Of a stretch of DNA of 24,454 nt, positions 15,915 through 23,258 are shown piece by piece; position 1 is the stretch's first letter, and the number at the start of each line of letters is the position of its first letter. This stretch comes from Candidatus Delongbacteria bacterium. Lineage in GTDB: Bacteria > Delongbacteria > UBA4055. The position numbers and the translations under genes are program-made. The notes under the pieces are model-generated. The model was not told where the DNA came from. It searched no databases and saw only the letters and a program-made list of their open reading frames with translations. Location: the NCBI GenBank assembly GCA_027858795.1, contig JAQICF010000116.1, positions 1-24,454 on the forward strand, written 5' to 3'.

Positions 15915-16364
15915 CAACCCTCTCAACCAATCCATATCTATATTCGGACAGGTCTTTCCTTGTTCCTGAGCCGTGTCATATTCATAATGACCTTTGATGG
16001 TCTTTATTTTGTATTTATTTTGAAGTCTCTTTACAAGTCTTTTCAGAGATGAAAATTGTTTCGAAGTAAAAGTCCTTTCACCAACCAGGCAGATACCGAT
16101 AGAATTATCATTATGAAGTCTGGTATGAGCTCCGATGATTTCTTCAGGGCGACCTTTTTCGATCTTTCCATCAGAAGTAAAATCAGGAGTCTTACCATTC
16201 CACTTATTTTTATGAGGATAGCTGTTTAATATAATAAAATGATAACCGACATCATCCCAACCACGTGCATGATGCCATCTCTTGAAAAGTGATCTGTTAC
16301 CGAATTCAGTGGCACTACAGTGGATAATGAGAGTGTTGATTTTTCTTTTTTTAGGTGTTAGCAT
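15909..16364 (-). CDS. N-acetylmuramoyl-L-alanine amidase, T7-lysozyme-like (Amidase_2)
   Basis: A 151-residue single-domain protein that should cut the bond between MurNAc and the peptide stem in peptidoglycan. The layout matches T7 lysozyme: zinc ligand H15 in LIIHCSAT, a RGWDDVGYHF segment with the catalytic-type Y41, GAHTRLHNDNSIGICLVGE, then GH at 125-126 (likely second zinc ligand H126), and K137-T-C139 as the catalytic Lys and third zinc ligand. No signal peptide or membrane helix is present, as in phage endolysins. The start at 16364 overlaps the end of the kinase gene by 14 bases and its stop overlaps fic (opposite strand) by 6 bases, so it is probably translated from the kinase mRNA. 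Confidence 0.88.
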   Translation of the reverse strand: MLTPKKRKINTLIIHCSATEFGNRSLFKRWHHARGWDDVGYHFIILNSYPHKNKWNGKTPDFTSDGKIEKGRPEEIIGAHTRLHNDNSIGICLVGERTFTSKQFSSLKRLVKRLQNKYKIKTIKGHYEYDTAQEQGKTCPNIDMDWLRGLL

Positions 16365-19300
16365 ATCTTTTCTTCAGGTTAGATATGATATCTTTTAGCA
16401 ATCTAAGATCTTCATTTTTCATGATCGCAGACTTGATATTTTCCGGTGAGTTTACAAATATCTGGCTGTTGATCTTCATTGCTAATTTAGTGAATAGTAA
16501 GAATGAATTATTATCCTGTTTCTGATAGAAAGTATATTTTGCCAAAGCAATTGCCATGCTCTGTGCGATATTTGAATAACCTTTTCCAAACAGAACAGTA
16601 AGATCTTTTAATAGGTCATGTATAACATCCACATAATTTTTGTTATTATACAATGCAAGGATAAGATTAGCTCTTTTAAAAATCATTGTATCTTTATCAT
16701 ATTCTTCCATGAACTCATATAGAATGTCTACATTAGGCTCTGCATCATTGGTTAGATCATTAATGAATTTGATAAGAAATTCGTTTTTAAGCTCTGTAAA
16801 TGTACTTATGTCAGCTTGCTGCATTTCAGATTTAATATCATATATCATATCCAAAAATTTATCTTCACTGATATTCATTTCGCTAAAATATTGTTTTGTA
16901 TAATCAAATATCTCATTAACAGTATGATTTCTCAATAAAGATTTAATATAAAAGGTTAAGCTATGAGTGTCTTGATGCTTATGATCGTTCATGCTGATAA
17001 TATAACTTGTCAGATACTCCATTTTATCGTTGAATTTACCAGCCTCATCATATAATTGTATGATCTTTTCATATACAGATTGCATACTCTTTATTGGACC
17101 TGTCCTAATATTAAGTAACATAACGAGATTGTTGATGATCTCCTGAACAGGATCTTCAAGTTTAATTCTGATAGAGGATCTAAGCTCGATAAGGTCAATT
17201 ATACTGAATAAGAAACTGTAGTTGGCATCAAAAACGAAAGCCTTGTTTATCTCAGTTACCGCTTTTCTTAACATTTTGTGTTTTTCCAGATAAGACGCAT
17301 AAACTTTTCTGGAAAGGAAGATGAATATCGGAAATCTGTTCTCTTCAAAGAATTCAAAAGATCTTTCGTAGAATTTTTCTATTTTTTCAAAGTATTCATG
17401 TTTCTCGTAATAAAAACACATAAGTAAATAAGCACGAGCGGCATAGGCTTTATCTGTGGAATTTTTCAAAGATTCAAATTGCTTTGCCAATAGATCTCCA
17501 AGTTCCTGATTTGGTTCATTAAAACTATCCGCTTTTCTATTATATAGGTCATACATTTCCAAATACTTATTTACGTGCTCAAGTCTTTTATTATCTTTCG
17601 TATATTCAAGAAGTTCATCTAAATAATTATATTGCCCTAAATGGTTGTATGCCTGATGCATTACATAAACCATTACATCAAGTATAATATTCTCTCGATC
17701 TTTATTTTTTAAATGAGATTTCACTTTTTCGACTAATTCAATAGCTCTATCAAAATTATCGGCATAATTTAGATTAATTAGATCTACTATATCTTCTTCG
17801 AATTCAAAGATATTCTTAAATTTATTTGTTTCTATCACTTCATAGAATTCTAATATGAAATTTTGATTACTTTCAGGAACCAAATGTTTAAAAGTTAAGT
17901 GGATTATCTCAAATAAAAGTTTAACCCTGATCTTGGGAGGTAAGCCAACTTTGTATATCAGTGTATCATACATTGTGACAAGATTCGGTATGTCCATTGA
18001 TTTTAACAGACCATTTTTAATTACGTGGATCTTAGAAATATAATCAACTGCATCGTCTTTATGACCTGCAAGGTTGTGAATAAACCGAGATATTCTTTTA
18101 GGTGTATTATCATCATGTATATCAACAAGAACCAATGAGGAAATACTTTTATGATAGAACTTTATTTCATCGGAAGTTGATTTTTTAATAATACTTCTCT
18201 TTAAAAGATCCTCAGTAATACTAAAATATTCATTATTCTCTCCATCACTTTTGATATAAAAATCTTCATATAGTTCATTAAGAATGCTTTTAACAGTAGC
18301 AATACTTAATTGAGTTATATCAGAAATGTTCTTTGCTGTAAGCTTGATCAAAGAAATTGCCAGGGTCTTAAGAATTGACAATTGTTGAGGTGTAAGGTTT
18401 CTTTTTTCATAAGATATTTCATTCTGTATAAATTCGTTGATCAATTGTTCGAATCTATTATCTGTAGTGAAAGTATATCCACTAAATGTTTTGATTATAA
18501 TATTATTACTATAAAAAAGTTTTAAGATATCTATTAACCTCTGTATCTTACTTCCAATCAGATTCTGTAATTTAGAATAGAAATGATTTGGCACATCTTG
18601 AAGATTATTGAAGTAAGTGTTGACTATGTTTTTTATTTGTTCAATTGATAAATTTGTTAAAGTTATTGGAACAAGATACTGATTCCCGTTTGCTGTAATA
18701 TCATGGATCAATTTTGGAAATTTATTTTTTCTTCTTGGATTACATGTGAAAACAAAAAATCCATGAATAGAATCATAGAAATTCTTAATAATAAGATCTA
18801 AGAATTCCAATGTTCGTCTGTCAGCATATTCGATATTGTTTATAGCCAAAACGATCTTATTCTCAGGTGAAATAGATTTTAAGAATTTATTAAATCCTTC
18901 AAGAAGTTCAGGATATTCATTTGGTTTGATTAAATTGATCTCATTAAAAATACGGTTGAGCACCTTAGTATTTGAATCATGATTGACCATTAATTCCGAC
19001 ACAGAAATTATTAGGTCTTTAAAGGGATTATAATTTTCCTGTACAGATTGCTTAGAATAGTTTATCATGTAAAAAGCATGATTTGTTAGCTGACAATGGA
19101 TCTTAAATTCATCTACAAGACGTTTTTTACCTGAACCTGATTCTCCAGAAATAACGATATAATTTTGTTTTCCAGAAGCCTGTTTTGAAGCATTAAATGC
19201 AGATAATATCTTGCTGAATTCCTGTTCTCTGAAAACTGTTGTATCCGAGAAACCAGATTTTTTTACTGATGAAGTTAAAACATCAAAATCTTTTTCAAAA

Positions 19301-20103
19301 ATGACATTCATTGCATCAATTGCTTCATTTGCAGTCTTATAGCGGGATAAAGGCTCTACATCAAGTAGCTTATGAAGAAATTTCTTGAATTTGATGTCTT
19401 TAAGTTTATTTATTTTTTCAAGTATAATACTTTCATCAAATTTTATTCTTTTGTCCAGATATTCATAGATCGTAGATGATGGAGTATATATATGTTCGTT
19501 ATTCAACAAGTTAACTAATATTAGACCTGCTGAGAAAAGATCACTTCTACCATCAATATTAGTTCCACCTTTTATCATCTCAGGAGACATATAGTTTAAA
19601 GTTCCTGCAAAACTATAGTTTGGTTTATCAAATTGAGTTGTTAAACCAAAATCTGTGATCTTTACCACATAACCGTCATCTTCTTTCTTGATCAAAACAT
19701 TGTTTGGAGAAATATCATAGTGAATGAAGTTATTTGAATGCAAGTAACTTAGACCACTTAAAAGTTGATAAAAAGTATCAAGCATGATATCATAGTTGTC
19801 GATTTCTTTATTAAATGTTAAATAATTCCCATCTTTAATGTACTCAAGAGTGAAATAATAGTTTCCAAGGTCAGAATCATATCCAAAATCATAGACTTTA
19901 GCTATATTCTTATGATTCAAAGCACACATCAATCGGAATTCATTTTTTAATCTCTGGATCTTTTTCTGAGTTGAATGACGATTTAAAAGTTTTAAAGCCA
20001 GTTCCTGTCCATTGTAATCCTCTACAAGATAGACAGTGCTTGTTCCACCCTTACCAAGCTTTTTTATAACTTTATATTTATTATCAACTTTTGTAATTTT
20101 CAT
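16351..20103 (-). CDS. Serine/threonine protein kinase with degenerate ATPase module and long helical-repeat tail
   Basis: A 1250-residue protein from ATG 20103, preferred over the TTG at 20109 because GGA lies 10 bases upstream. The kinase domain (about 10-270) looks complete: glycine loop LGKGGTSTV (16-24), K38, HYDISPNN with D130 and N135, DFG (151-153), and SPE (173-175). A STAND/AAA-like NTPase region follows from about 285. Its Walker A is GESGSGKK (320-327), with Lys where Ser or Thr is expected, and its Walker B-equivalent reads AINNIEYAD where related proteins have two acidic residues before the final AD. The remaining roughly 700 residues are helical, with TPR-like character but no clear output domain. 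The architecture recalls PknK-type sensor kinases. It lies 71 bp downstream of argS, same strand, with the amidase gene overlapping its end. Confidence 0.88.
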   Translation of the reverse strand: MKITKVDNKYKVIKKLGKGGTSTVYLVEDYNGQELALKLLNRHSTQKKIQRLKNEFRLMCALNHKNIAKVYDFGYDSDLGNYYFTLEYIKDGNYLTFNKEIDNYDIMLDTFYQLLSGLSYLHSNNFIHYDISPNNVLIKKEDDGYVVKITDFGLTTQFDKPNYSFAGTLNYMSPEMIKGGTNIDGRSDLFSAGLILVNLLNNEHIYTPSSTIYEYLDKRIKFDESIILEKINKLKDIKFKKFLHKLLDVEPLSRYKTANEAIDAMNVIFEKDFDVLTSSVKKSGFSDTTVFREQEFSKILSAFNASKQASGKQNYIVISGESGSGKKRLVDEFKIHCQLTNHAFYMINYSKQSVQENYNPFKDLIISVSELMVNHDSNTKVLNRIFNEINLIKPNEYPELLEGFNKFLKSISPENKIVLAINNIEYADRRTLEFLDLIIKNFYDSIHGFFVFTCNPRRKNKFPKLIHDITANGNQYLVPITLTNLSIEQIKNIVNTYFNNLQDVPNHFYSKLQNLIGSKIQRLIDILKLFYSNNIIIKTFSGYTFTTDNRFEQLINEFIQNEISYEKRNLTPQQLSILKTLAISLIKLTAKNISDITQLSIATVKSILNELYEDFYIKSDGENNEYFSITEDLLKRSIIKKSTSDEIKFYHKSISSLVLVDIHDDNTPKRISRFIHNLAGHKDDAVDYISKIHVIKNGLLKSMDIPNLVTMYDTLIYKVGLPPKIRVKLLFEIIHLTFKHLVPESNQNFILEFYEVIETNKFKNIFEFEEDIVDLINLNYADNFDRAIELVEKVKSHLKNKDRENIILDVMVYVMHQAYNHLGQYNYLDELLEYTKDNKRLEHVNKYLEMYDLYNRKADSFNEPNQELGDLLAKQFESLKNSTDKAYAARAYLLMCFYYEKHEYFEKIEKFYERSFEFFEENRFPIFIFLSRKVYASYLEKHKMLRKAVTEINKAFVFDANYSFLFSIIDLIELRSSIRIKLEDPVQEIINNLVMLLNIRTGPIKSMQSVYEKIIQLYDEAGKFNDKMEYLTSYIISMNDHKHQDTHSLTFYIKSLLRNHTVNEIFDYTKQYFSEMNISEDKFLDMIYDIKSEMQQADISTFTELKNEFLIKFINDLTNDAEPNVDILYEFMEEYDKDTMIFKRANLILALYNNKNYVDVIHDLLKDLTVLFGKGYSNIAQSMAIALAKYTFYQKQDNNSFLLFTKLAMKINSQIFVNSPENIKSAIMKNEDLRLLKDIISNLKKRYANT

Positions 20104-20174
20104 GATCAAATTATCCGATTTATTAATGTGTGTTACATATTGTTTGTGCTGTGTAATTATTTGTTAGCATTCTA

Positions 20175-21893
20175 TTACATCTTGTTAACGACAGGAAGAC
20201 CAAGCAGACTCATACACTTTCCATAAACTGAAATAAGTATCTTTAGTAAATGTATTCTTGAATCCTGTATATCTTTTGGGGCATCAATGATCCTGTTATT
20301 TCTGTAGAATCTATTGAAATTTTTAGCTAGTTCGATCAAATAGTGTGCAATTACCGAAGGTTCTCTATCGTCATGAGCTTGAATTACTTTTTTTGCGAAC
20401 TGATCCAGTGTTTTTATCAAGTCATAAGAGTACTCATCGGTTAATGCTGAATGGTCCACCCTAACTTCCTTAGGATTTCCAACTCTTTCCATTATGTTGT
20501 GCATTCTTACATACGAATATTGTATATGTGGTCCGGTTTCTCCTTCAAAAGATAATATATGATCCCAGTTAAACTCAATATCCTTAATTCGAGATCTTGA
20601 AAGATCATTAAAGATAACAGCACCGATCCCTATCTTCTCAGCAGTTTCATAACTATCAGGTACTTCTACATCTCTTGTTTCAAGTATATCAAGTACTTTA
20701 TCTCTGGCCTTATCTAGAACTTCATTCAGTGGGATTATATTTCCTTTCCTTGTTGACATTTGACCATCAGGAAAACTTAATCGTCCAAAGATTATATGCT
20801 CAAGTTTACCTTTTGATGCAGGGTCATATCTCTCAATAACCTTAAAAACTTGATTGAAGTGGAGTTGCTGGGCAATGTCTGTTATGTATAAGATAATATC
20901 CGGATTGAATTCTTTCAGTCTATACATTACAGCTGCAATATCCCTAGTCCCATACAAAGTTGCTCCGTCACTTTTCTTCAATAAGCAAGGTGGCATATTT
21001 TCACTTTCGTCAAACTTTACGACTAATGCCCCCTCACTGATCTCAGTTAGGTTAGCAGCATTTAATTTTTCAATAGTGTCAGCTAAGAACTGTATATAAA
21101 AAGATTCACCAGTGACAAAATCAAAAGAGACATCAAGTCGTTTGTATATCTTTTTGTAAGATTCCATAGAAACTTCAATAAATAGTTTCCACCATTTTAT
21201 AGCATCAGGATCGTTATCTTCAAGTTTCTTGAACCATTTTCTAGCTTCATCTTCCATGTAGGGAGCTTTTTCAGCTTCCTTGTGGAATTTTACATAGATC
21301 TCGTTTAGAAGAAGTATCCCCTTTTCTTTTACTTCCTCAATTGAAGACCATTTCTCAAGAGCCCACATAAGTTTACCGAATTGTGTACCCCAGTCTCCAA
21401 GATGATTAACACCAATAGTTTTATACCCAAGGCATTTAAATATATTATATATGGATTGACCGATTATAGTGGACCTTAGATTATGTATTCCCATATTCTT
21501 TGCAACATTAGGATGCGAATAATCAATTACCACGGTTTTCTCTTTTCCCGTTTTATCTTTGGCAAATGAAGATAATTCCTTAAAGATATCTTTATCAATA
21601 TATTTATCCAGAACAGACTTAACGTATGTTGTTTTTGAAAATTTAAAGTTCAAGTATCCTTTGATATTTGTGATACTTTCAAACAGTTCGTTGTTGTTAA
21701 AAAGTGATATGAAATCATCTGCGATCTGAATAGGTGACTTTCTTAATGCTTTTGCAAATTTGAAGCATGGTAGTGCCATATCCCCAAATTCAGAATTCTT
21801 TGGTTGTTCAAATGAATCAAGTATTGAACCTTGAGAAACATCCGGGAAATTTGTTGATATAATTTTTGCTGCTTGTAATTTAAATATGCTCAT
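20175..21893 (-). CDS. argS: Arginyl-tRNA synthetase
   Basis: A 572-residue class I synthetase of normal length. The N-terminal tRNA-binding domain (about 1-110) with NSEFGDMALP is typical of ArgRS. The catalytic core has YSHPNVAKNMGIHNLRSTII. The usual HxGH tetrad is G135-I-H137-N138 here, an unusual form. NHLGDWGTQFGKL and the KMSKS-equivalent Q378-M-S-T-R in GQMSTRKGN are present. A DALR anticodon-binding domain occupies the C-terminus (QYSYVRMHNI through NFNRFYRNNRI). ATG 21893 has AAGGAAG 4 bases upstream. A hairpin terminator lies only 14 bases before the start codon, so expression may depend on read-through from frr. Confidence 0.93.
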   Translation of the reverse strand: MSIFKLQAAKIISTNFPDVSQGSILDSFEQPKNSEFGDMALPCFKFAKALRKSPIQIADDFISLFNNNELFESITNIKGYLNFKFSKTTYVKSVLDKYIDKDIFKELSSFAKDKTGKEKTVVIDYSHPNVAKNMGIHNLRSTIIGQSIYNIFKCLGYKTIGVNHLGDWGTQFGKLMWALEKWSSIEEVKEKGILLLNEIYVKFHKEAEKAPYMEDEARKWFKKLEDNDPDAIKWWKLFIEVSMESYKKIYKRLDVSFDFVTGESFYIQFLADTIEKLNAANLTEISEGALVVKFDESENMPPCLLKKSDGATLYGTRDIAAVMYRLKEFNPDIILYITDIAQQLHFNQVFKVIERYDPASKGKLEHIIFGRLSFPDGQMSTRKGNIIPLNEVLDKARDKVLDILETRDVEVPDSYETAEKIGIGAVIFNDLSRSRIKDIEFNWDHILSFEGETGPHIQYSYVRMHNIMERVGNPKEVRVDHSALTDEYSYDLIKTLDQFAKKVIQAHDDREPSVIAHYLIELAKNFNRFYRNNRIIDAPKDIQDSRIHLLKILISVYGKCMSLLGLPVVNKM

Positions 21894-21907
21894 TGACTTC
21901 CTTTTTT

Positions 21908-21938
21908 AAAAAAGGGCTCAAATGTTGAGCCCTTTTTT
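21908..21938 (-). terminator. Strong (bidirectional) terminator between frr and argS
   Basis: GGGCTCAA (21914-21921) pairs perfectly with TTGAGCCC (21925-21932) around ATG. Runs of six A and six T extend the stem on both sides. For the - strand it ends the frr transcript 18 bases after the stop codon. Its far edge is about 14 bases from the argS start codon. Confidence 0.9.
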
Positions 21939-21955
21939 TTATAGTAATGTTATGT

Positions 21956-22534
21956 TTAGATAGTCATAATTTCTTGCTCTTTTTCTTTAACAAGTTCCTC
22001 GATCTCTTTGTTATACTTGTTTGTAAGATCTTGAACATTTTCTTTCTCATTATCTCTTCTATCTTCAGAGACGCCTTCATTTTTTGCTAGATTATCAAGC
22101 ATAGAATTAGCATCTTTACGTGCATTTCTTACTGTAACTTTTGAGTTTTCTCCTGCGTTCTTAATATCTTTTGCAAGTTCTAATCTACTTTCTTCTGTTA
22201 GTGCAGCAATTGATACTCTTACCACATTACCATCACTCATTGGATTAAAGCCCAGATTAGCATTGATGATACCTTTTTCAATAGCTTTTAACTGGTTCTT
22301 ATCCCATGGAGTGATCACTATTAATCTTGCTTCAGGGATAGCGATATTTGCTACCTGGTTTAAAGGAACTAAAGCACCATAAGAGTCAACTTTAACTGAA
22401 TCAAGAGTATGAGGAGTTGCTTTTCCTGCTCTGATCCTTTCAAATTCGTGCTTAAGATGAGATATCGCCTTTTCCATTTTCTCTTTGCATTCTTCCATTA
22501 CCGGTTTTACTTTTTCTTGACCGTCTGTAGACAT
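21956..22534 (-). CDS. frr: Ribosome recycling factor
   Basis: A 192-residue protein, slightly longer than the usual 185. With EF-G it splits post-termination ribosomes. The long helices of domain I and the central beta domain are recognisable from FERIRAGKATPHTLDSVKVDSY, the PLNQVANIAIPEARL segment and ITPWDKNQLKAIEKGI. NLGFNPMSDGNVVRVSIAAL is followed by the C-terminal helix with RNARKDANSMLDNL. An AGGAG ribosome site lies 7 bases before ATG 22534. The common upstream partners (pyrH, tsf, rpsB) are absent: a gene-poor stretch precedes it, so frr begins its own transcription unit here. Confidence 0.96.
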   Translation of the reverse strand: MSTDGQEKVKPVMEECKEKMEKAISHLKHEFERIRAGKATPHTLDSVKVDSYGALVPLNQVANIAIPEARLIVITPWDKNQLKAIEKGIINANLGFNPMSDGNVVRVSIAALTEESRLELAKDIKNAGENSKVTVRNARKDANSMLDNLAKNEGVSEDRRDNEKENVQDLTNKYNKEIEELVKEKEQEIMTI

Positions 22535-22580
22535 AATTTACTCCTATTTGATCTTAGAATTAATAGTTAATAATAATGTT

Positions 22581-22622
22581 ATTATACTTAATAAATTTAT
22601 ATCTAAGCATTGTTAAAGTCAA
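22581..22622 (-). promoter_or_regulatory. Possible frr promoter
   Basis: On the - strand, TTGACT (22617-22622) is followed after 15-17 bases by TATAAA/TAAATT (22594-22601), and a perfect TATAAT lies at 22581-22586 with a poor -35 partner. Both are within 90 bases of the frr start codon. The AT-richness makes either possible by chance. Confidence 0.35.
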
Positions 22623-22964
22623 TAGTAAAAATGCTGAGATTAAATCTAGTGGAAATTGCTACTATTGATAAAATGAAATTATTTCTTGGTTTTTTAAGAA
22701 TTAGTTGTTATATTCGACTACACTTTACATGACTCGCATATCGGTTACGCACAACCTCCCTGATAAACATATTAGAGATTTTTATTATTGCATGACAAAT
22801 TACAATTGAAATTTGAATAAAGGTGTCACACTGAAATAAGATCGAAAAACTTTTTCCCGGCAAGACAAAGAAAATAGTGACTTTTTAAGTCGACACACAA
22901 AGAAAGAATTTAACACAGGACAATAATATGAAGAGAATTAAAAGAGTTTAACAAAGTGTGGAAT

Positions 22965-22993
22965 GTAGGTGAAGGCTTCAAAGCCTTCCCGAC
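22965..22993. repeat. GTAGGG-type palindrome (element 6)
   Basis: GAAGGCTT (22971-22978) pairs perfectly with AAGCCTTC (22981-22988) around two bases. The flank GTAGGT resembles that of other family members, but the outer pairs are partly broken here. Confidence 0.55.
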
Positions 22994-23005
22994 AACGAAA
23001 AGAAG

Positions 23006-23032
23006 ATTGCCACGGATTAAAATCCTAGCAAT
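23006..23032. repeat. Second palindromic element (ATTGC...GCAAT)
   Basis: ATTGC (23006-23010) pairs with GCAAT (23028-23032), enclosing GGATT (23014-23018) paired with AATCC (23021-23025). It lies 12 bases after element 6 and has different outer arms, so it may be a second repeat family. Confidence 0.45.
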
Positions 23033-23058
23033 GACAAAAATAAAAACAAGGAGAAATT

Positions 23059-23199
23059 ATGTTTAAGAAAACTATTAATAGTTTAGAGCTGATTAAACAA
23101 TTACGAAGAGTAAATAGAATGAAAGGGAAAGTTATTCAACCAAAAAATGTTTATAACAGAAAAGATAAAAGTTGGAAAAAGGAGATCAATACCGGATAA
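23059..23199 (+). CDS. Small basic protein, 46 residues, function unknown
   Basis: ATG 23059 has a strong AAGGAG ribosome site (23048-23053) 5 bases upstream, better than those of several long genes here. The product begins MFKKTINSLELIKQLRRVNR and continues with KGKVIQPKNVYNRKDKSWKK. It is rich in Lys and Arg and has no Cys or membrane segment. The basic tail suggests binding to RNA or the ribosome; a loose likeness to the Lys/Gly/Tyr-Arg-Lys tails of ribosome-rescue peptides such as ArfA is only an impression. A palindrome (23215-23236) follows the stop codon, then the GNAT gene. Confidence 0.6.
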   Translation: MFKKTINSLELIKQLRRVNRMKGKVIQPKNVYNRKDKSWKKEINTG

Positions 23200-23211
23200 T
23201 GAATGAATAAT

Positions 23212-23236
23212 GTAGAGACGTAACACCTTACGTCTC
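23212..23236 (+). terminator. Palindrome between the small gene and the GNAT gene (element 8)
   Basis: GAGACGTAA (23215-23223) pairs perfectly with TTACGTCTC (23228-23236) around CACC. It is preceded by GTA and lies 12 bases after the stop codon. No T run follows, so terminator function is uncertain; family membership is clearer. Confidence 0.5.
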
Positions 23237-23258
23237 GAATTAAAAAATGGAGAAAAAA

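Larger units (their letters stand above)
22623..23058. other. Gene-poor interval with repeat elements
   Basis: No gene is supported here. Bases 22623-22960 show only short open frames without ribosome sites. Bases 22965-23035 hold two adjacent palindromic elements (listed separately). The last bases, with AAGGAG at 23048-23053, belong to the leader of the small gene at 23059. Confidence 0.6.

Noticed and set aside
14940..16364. Fic plus amidase as a toxin-antitoxin pair
   Set aside because: The genes are convergent and overlap only at their ends. The Fic protein carries its own inhibitory motif, and the amidase is an enzyme of another pathway.
22729..22809. 26-codon open frame in the gene-poor interval
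   Set aside because: There is no ribosome site and no recognisable similarity; this length is expected by chance.
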